Positions 61,601-64,000 of a DNA stretch of 64,000 nt are shown piece after piece. The translations under genes and the position numbers were made by a program. Every line of letters starts with the position of its first letter. The stretch's first letter is position 1. The notes beneath the pieces were generated by a model. That model was not told where the DNA came from. It ran no database searches and saw nothing but the letters and a program-made list of their open reading frames with translations. The DNA comes from Methanoregula sp. (GTDB taxonomy: Archaea; Halobacteriota; Methanomicrobia; Methanomicrobiales; Methanospirillaceae), in assembly GCF_028712425.1 (NCBI RefSeq), contig NZ_JAQTQD010000009.1, positions 1 to 64,000 of the forward strand, written 5' to 3'.

Positions 61601-63875
61601 CCTGCCCATTCCAGGCCATTCCCTCACGATGCAGGCTCCAGATATTCTTATCCGAATACATTTCTTTAAGTGATTTCAGGAATGTGAGGGCATTCTCTGC
61701 TCCCTGCCCTTGGGAAAATGAATCAGACTGCAACACCTTTTCAATCGAACCGATGAGTCCCTGAATCCGGTATGCGTTCATGACGAATTGGGTGAGCCGC
61801 CCGGTCAGATGGCTATTGAACGAGGTGCAGACCCGGGCGATATCCCCCTCTTCCATTGAAAGTCTGATCCTGCGGGGGATTGAGCCGGTCTCTTCAATTT
61901 TTTTCTCATAGTACTCGTCCATGGCACGGACATATGCACTTCCGTAAAAATCAGCAAGCAGGGAATCAAAGTTCATGACACCCACCGCTTCAGCGGTCCG
62001 TTCCTGCCTGACCGCAAGAGGGAAAATCCCTACCTTGTTTGCCCGAACCCGATTATTGAGAATACACCAGAAGGTATCCCCGCGACGGGCATTCAGCCTC
62101 CCGATCCTGGGAGAGATGTTGGGAAATTCCCGCAGGCATACCGGATTGAGCACAAGGGTATTACCACCTCGCGGGATTATTGATCGGGAACCTGATAGCG
62201 ATCCGCCACAGGTCGAGTGATGCGGAACGGCGACGGGCCGGGTCAGGTTCCTGCCATAACCGATGGCGGGGATCTTCCGGATACTATCCCTGCCTTTGAA
62301 CGGAGGGACCGGCAGTTCGAGGTGGGCCGCATGCTCACTGGAATAATCATAGTAATAATCGGGAAATGCTCTGCTGAGCTCAGCGATTGAATTCCGTGTT
62401 TGAGAGACGGGATAGGCCGACACTGTAGCATCCGATGCGATCATACGCTCCTGCTCTTTCAGCGCGAAGAAGAGATCGAGCAGTTGAACCCGCATTGTGC
62501 TTTGGACCGGGAGCGGTGCATCCCCGGTGATTTTCCCAACGGCAATACTGATCCCCTCACTGCGTAACCGGCCGATGGTATTCTGCAGATCCGCAAGGGA
62601 GAGTTTCACAATTTCATTATCCGTTGTCAGATACTCAAGACGGATATCGTCATCGAGGATCCAGACCACAGAACCCGGTATCTGCCGTGCCTCCTTGTAG
62701 AGGTAATGGTGAAGGACGGTTCTTCCCGATGAGATCCCTTTTCGCTGCTCTTCATCCTGCAGATAGGATCCGAATGTTCCCTTGTCGCACTCTTCATCAA
62801 TGGTTCTGCTGCTGATACACACACAGTTCAGCGACCGGTAGTTTTCCGAATCGAGGAGTCGGTCGAGGTCTGGCGTGGATGGCGTGTTATCGCAGACGAT
62901 CACCCGCCGTTGAGCGGAAGAGTTTTTGAAAAACTCCACAAGATCGTCAAGCAGGTGTTGCGTGGAGCTCATCCGTGTTGCAATGAACCCGATGACAACA
63001 GGGATTTGCGATACGACAGGCGCATCTGGGGATTTATGAATGCAATCCGGCAGACTACCTCCAAACCGTCGTTGGGATTCCTCGATAGTACATCCAAAAA
63101 GGTCCCGGGCCCGCTGCCGGAATGCCTCACGCTCCGGTTCGGTCATTCTCGGGGCGTATTTATTGTAGAATCCCGCAAGGCCCTGTTTTTTCCGGGGGGA
63201 TCCGGGCTCCGATAACCGGTTTGTATCGGGAATCGCCCAGTGATGCACCAGATGTTTTCTCACAAATCCGATGCGGCAGGTATCGAGATCGAGCAGCCGT
63301 ATGCAGACATCCCGGTCTGTTGTGCTTTCCAGCGCTTCATCAAATCCCCCGGCATGAAGAAGGGTCGAGAACCTCACGAAGAGATTGGAGCCCTGGACAT
63401 GGGGATTCCGGATGAGAAAATCGTGCGCTAACAGTGTATCAGGGATCGTAAGAGGGATTCCGCTGTCTCCGGTTCTTTCGTGGCGGATGAGACCGGAGAC
63501 AACAACATCACAGCCTTGTGATTCGGCTGTTTTCAGGCATTCCGCGAGATACCCGGGAGACCACTCATCATCATCGTCAAGAATCGCAATCCAGGTCGAT
63601 TCCGGAACAACACCTGCCTGTATGCAGGAATACAGACCGGTGTTTATTGCCCCGGAGAGATTGTCCGTCCTCTTGTTCTTAATAAAATGAATCTCGGGAA
63701 GGATACTGGATGCTTCATGAACCACATCCCGTGTCTGGTTCTCGTGATTGCTATCACAATCGCTAACAACAAGGATGGTATCCGGTTGCTTTGTCTGCTT
63801 GGCGATCGAACCGAGAGCCCGTCTCAGCAATTCAGGCCGGTTCTTCGTTGGAATAAGTACGGCAAGGTGCGGCAT
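58677..63875 (-). CDS. Giant multidomain protein: four GT-A-like glycosyltransferase segments, kinase-like domain, SAM methyltransferase
   Basis: 1732 aa. GT2-type AVLIPTKNRPELLRRALGSI...ILDDDDEWSPGYL; second VWILDDDIRLEYL; kinase-like YVGHGHEGAVFTDGTNAYKYF...FTNFHPRNFVVSDGTLKLVDIGDS; MTase SIFDYGCGRGSIAEALAEKGFSVTGYDLD; further LQMDSDCLIG and ITLDADDALIG. Confidence 0.88.
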   Translation of the reverse strand: MPHLAVLIPTKNRPELLRRALGSIAKQTKQPDTILVVSDCDSNHENQTRDVVHEASSILPEIHFIKNKRTDNLSGAINTGLYSCIQAGVVPESTWIAILDDDDEWSPGYLAECLKTAESQGCDVVVSGLIRHERTGDSGIPLTIPDTLLAHDFLIRNPHVQGSNLFVRFSTLLHAGGFDEALESTTDRDVCIRLLDLDTCRIGFVRKHLVHHWAIPDTNRLSEPGSPRKKQGLAGFYNKYAPRMTEPEREAFRQRARDLFGCTIEESQRRFGGSLPDCIHKSPDAPVVSQIPVVIGFIATRMSSTQHLLDDLVEFFKNSSAQRRVIVCDNTPSTPDLDRLLDSENYRSLNCVCISSRTIDEECDKGTFGSYLQDEEQRKGISSGRTVLHHYLYKEARQIPGSVVWILDDDIRLEYLTTDNEIVKLSLADLQNTIGRLRSEGISIAVGKITGDAPLPVQSTMRVQLLDLFFALKEQERMIASDATVSAYPVSQTRNSIAELSRAFPDYYYDYSSEHAAHLELPVPPFKGRDSIRKIPAIGYGRNLTRPVAVPHHSTCGGSLSGSRSIIPRGGNTLVLNPVCLREFPNISPRIGRLNARRGDTFWCILNNRVRANKVGIFPLAVRQERTAEAVGVMNFDSLLADFYGSAYVRAMDEYYEKKIEETGSIPRRIRLSMEEGDIARVCTSFNSHLTGRLTQFVMNAYRIQGLIGSIEKVLQSDSFSQGQGAENALTFLKSLKEMYSDKNIWSLHREGMAWNGQDLRRFLMQFKGHVKTYRSALTKDVLPAQVDRARIITERIVQKKIVDITAPLSYVGHGHEGAVFTDGTNAYKYFYAGRANFQDGRLDVIRARVLNNPALCHMCQLKEIIEDEGELIFVLSFEKGEEYSGGYLQDIFSVLAECRDAGIAFTNFHPRNFVVSDGTLKLVDIGDSIVPYNDSEFLQMCRRAYLMYRWHFRADLFDVMSIALFDGNLPELCGFEYFYESTKTKTKNNLVNERIVRLVSEANPSSIFDYGCGRGSIAEALAEKGFSVTGYDLDRTVLARNCKETVKAHYIGSKELAVLKEKEIKFDRVICSLVLCTISNDSEAEEVLQDIRSLVSDDGEAIIALCNPFSSFVKESETHVKLDIPDDSHYQETFTYQKKMRETGKIRTECHRPFSWYKHQIHRQGFEIETIEEVRTTDIPNLCPSSDFLLLKVKPLQLPRDEKVSLLIRAGAMEWESIDFQIRHIVNQLEGPQRFFEKIVITDTFTGPFSREYAPADVAELKVRLERLTAEGVIDRFVIVPDDPATIEETYQNWFGIACTNPRCENGQPTFMSLFGVDQCQGDYILQMDSDCLIGRKDRDHDYLGEMIDVLQSDPMAVTISFNIAKNGNEPYSPGRAGEKWRTEVRCSLLAKDRLEEVLPLPNGLTHDGTLQYPWHRALDARLAQSSWQSYRGGDCRTFFVHVPNDKKSDINFWYNVVRSIERNHVPEIQNNSVDLVGRLADWIIPLDSEYIFIIRGKDVPVSRMRRCMDSVARQQDHCFGIVFIDAGSSNPIPEYISEILAPALGEGARVFFNGNSLTSMENNLIAIRDICSNPESVIITLDADDALIGTDIIGQLRKVYDDGADLTVGSMIRTDKWCDYKAMFTNPRGARGGNVWQHLRSFRKFLFDSIPESYMKIGDTWIPYAEDWAFMIPMVEMAHHPVFIDKKLYFYEPTGEKNTGTRLMREDIIGQIIRKTPLKKTDGVTNGGWV

Positions 63876-64000
63876 TGTATCTCACACCGGCTTAATGCGA
63901 CCTGTTTTCAATTGACTGCGGAACGGGGGGTTTTGTATTAACAACCAATCGGGAATTCTGATGGTTCTCGTTCACCGTTTCCACGGCCCTGAGCAAGGGT

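Overview
This 64 kb window looks like a methanogenic archaeon of the Methanomicrobiales (Methanoregula-like). The assignment rests on archaeal L37e, LSm, SepF, TfrA/TfrB, archaeal-type PAS kinases and lipobox proteins. Most of it is ordinary core genome: purF-rpl37e-lsm, sepF, purM-lysC, tfrAB, argCJB, acs with an acetate transporter, trpB2, radC, rubrerythrin, a MacAB-like operon, and flavodoxin-family reductases. No rRNA, tRNA or CRISPR array was recognised. The most notable observations are: (1) a translationally coupled three-gene cassette at the right edge (57437-63875, minus). It encodes a 1732-aa protein with four GT-A-like glycosyltransferase segments, a kinase-like domain and a SAM methyltransferase, followed by a histidine phosphatase and a LOG/SLOG protein. 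It resembles a one-polypeptide glycan polymerase with a WbdD-like capping module. (2) A probable -1 frameshift at an A10 run that would fuse two thioredoxin folds to a DsbD/CcdA-like membrane domain. (3) Decayed duplicates of the 3' ends of purM and purF (plus GNAT and small membrane-protein tails) next to AT-rich accessory islands, suggesting old integration at 3' ends of housekeeping genes. (4) An in-frame TAG interrupting a DUF5591/ArcS-like ORF. (5) A cluster of peptidoglycan-type enzymes in a presumed murein-less archaeon. (6) An exported PKD protein with a clan-CD (caspase/gingipain-like) signature. (7) Histone-H1-like Lys/Ala/Pro tails on two unrelated enzymes. All calls come from reading the sequence and the supplied ORF translations; no database searches were run.
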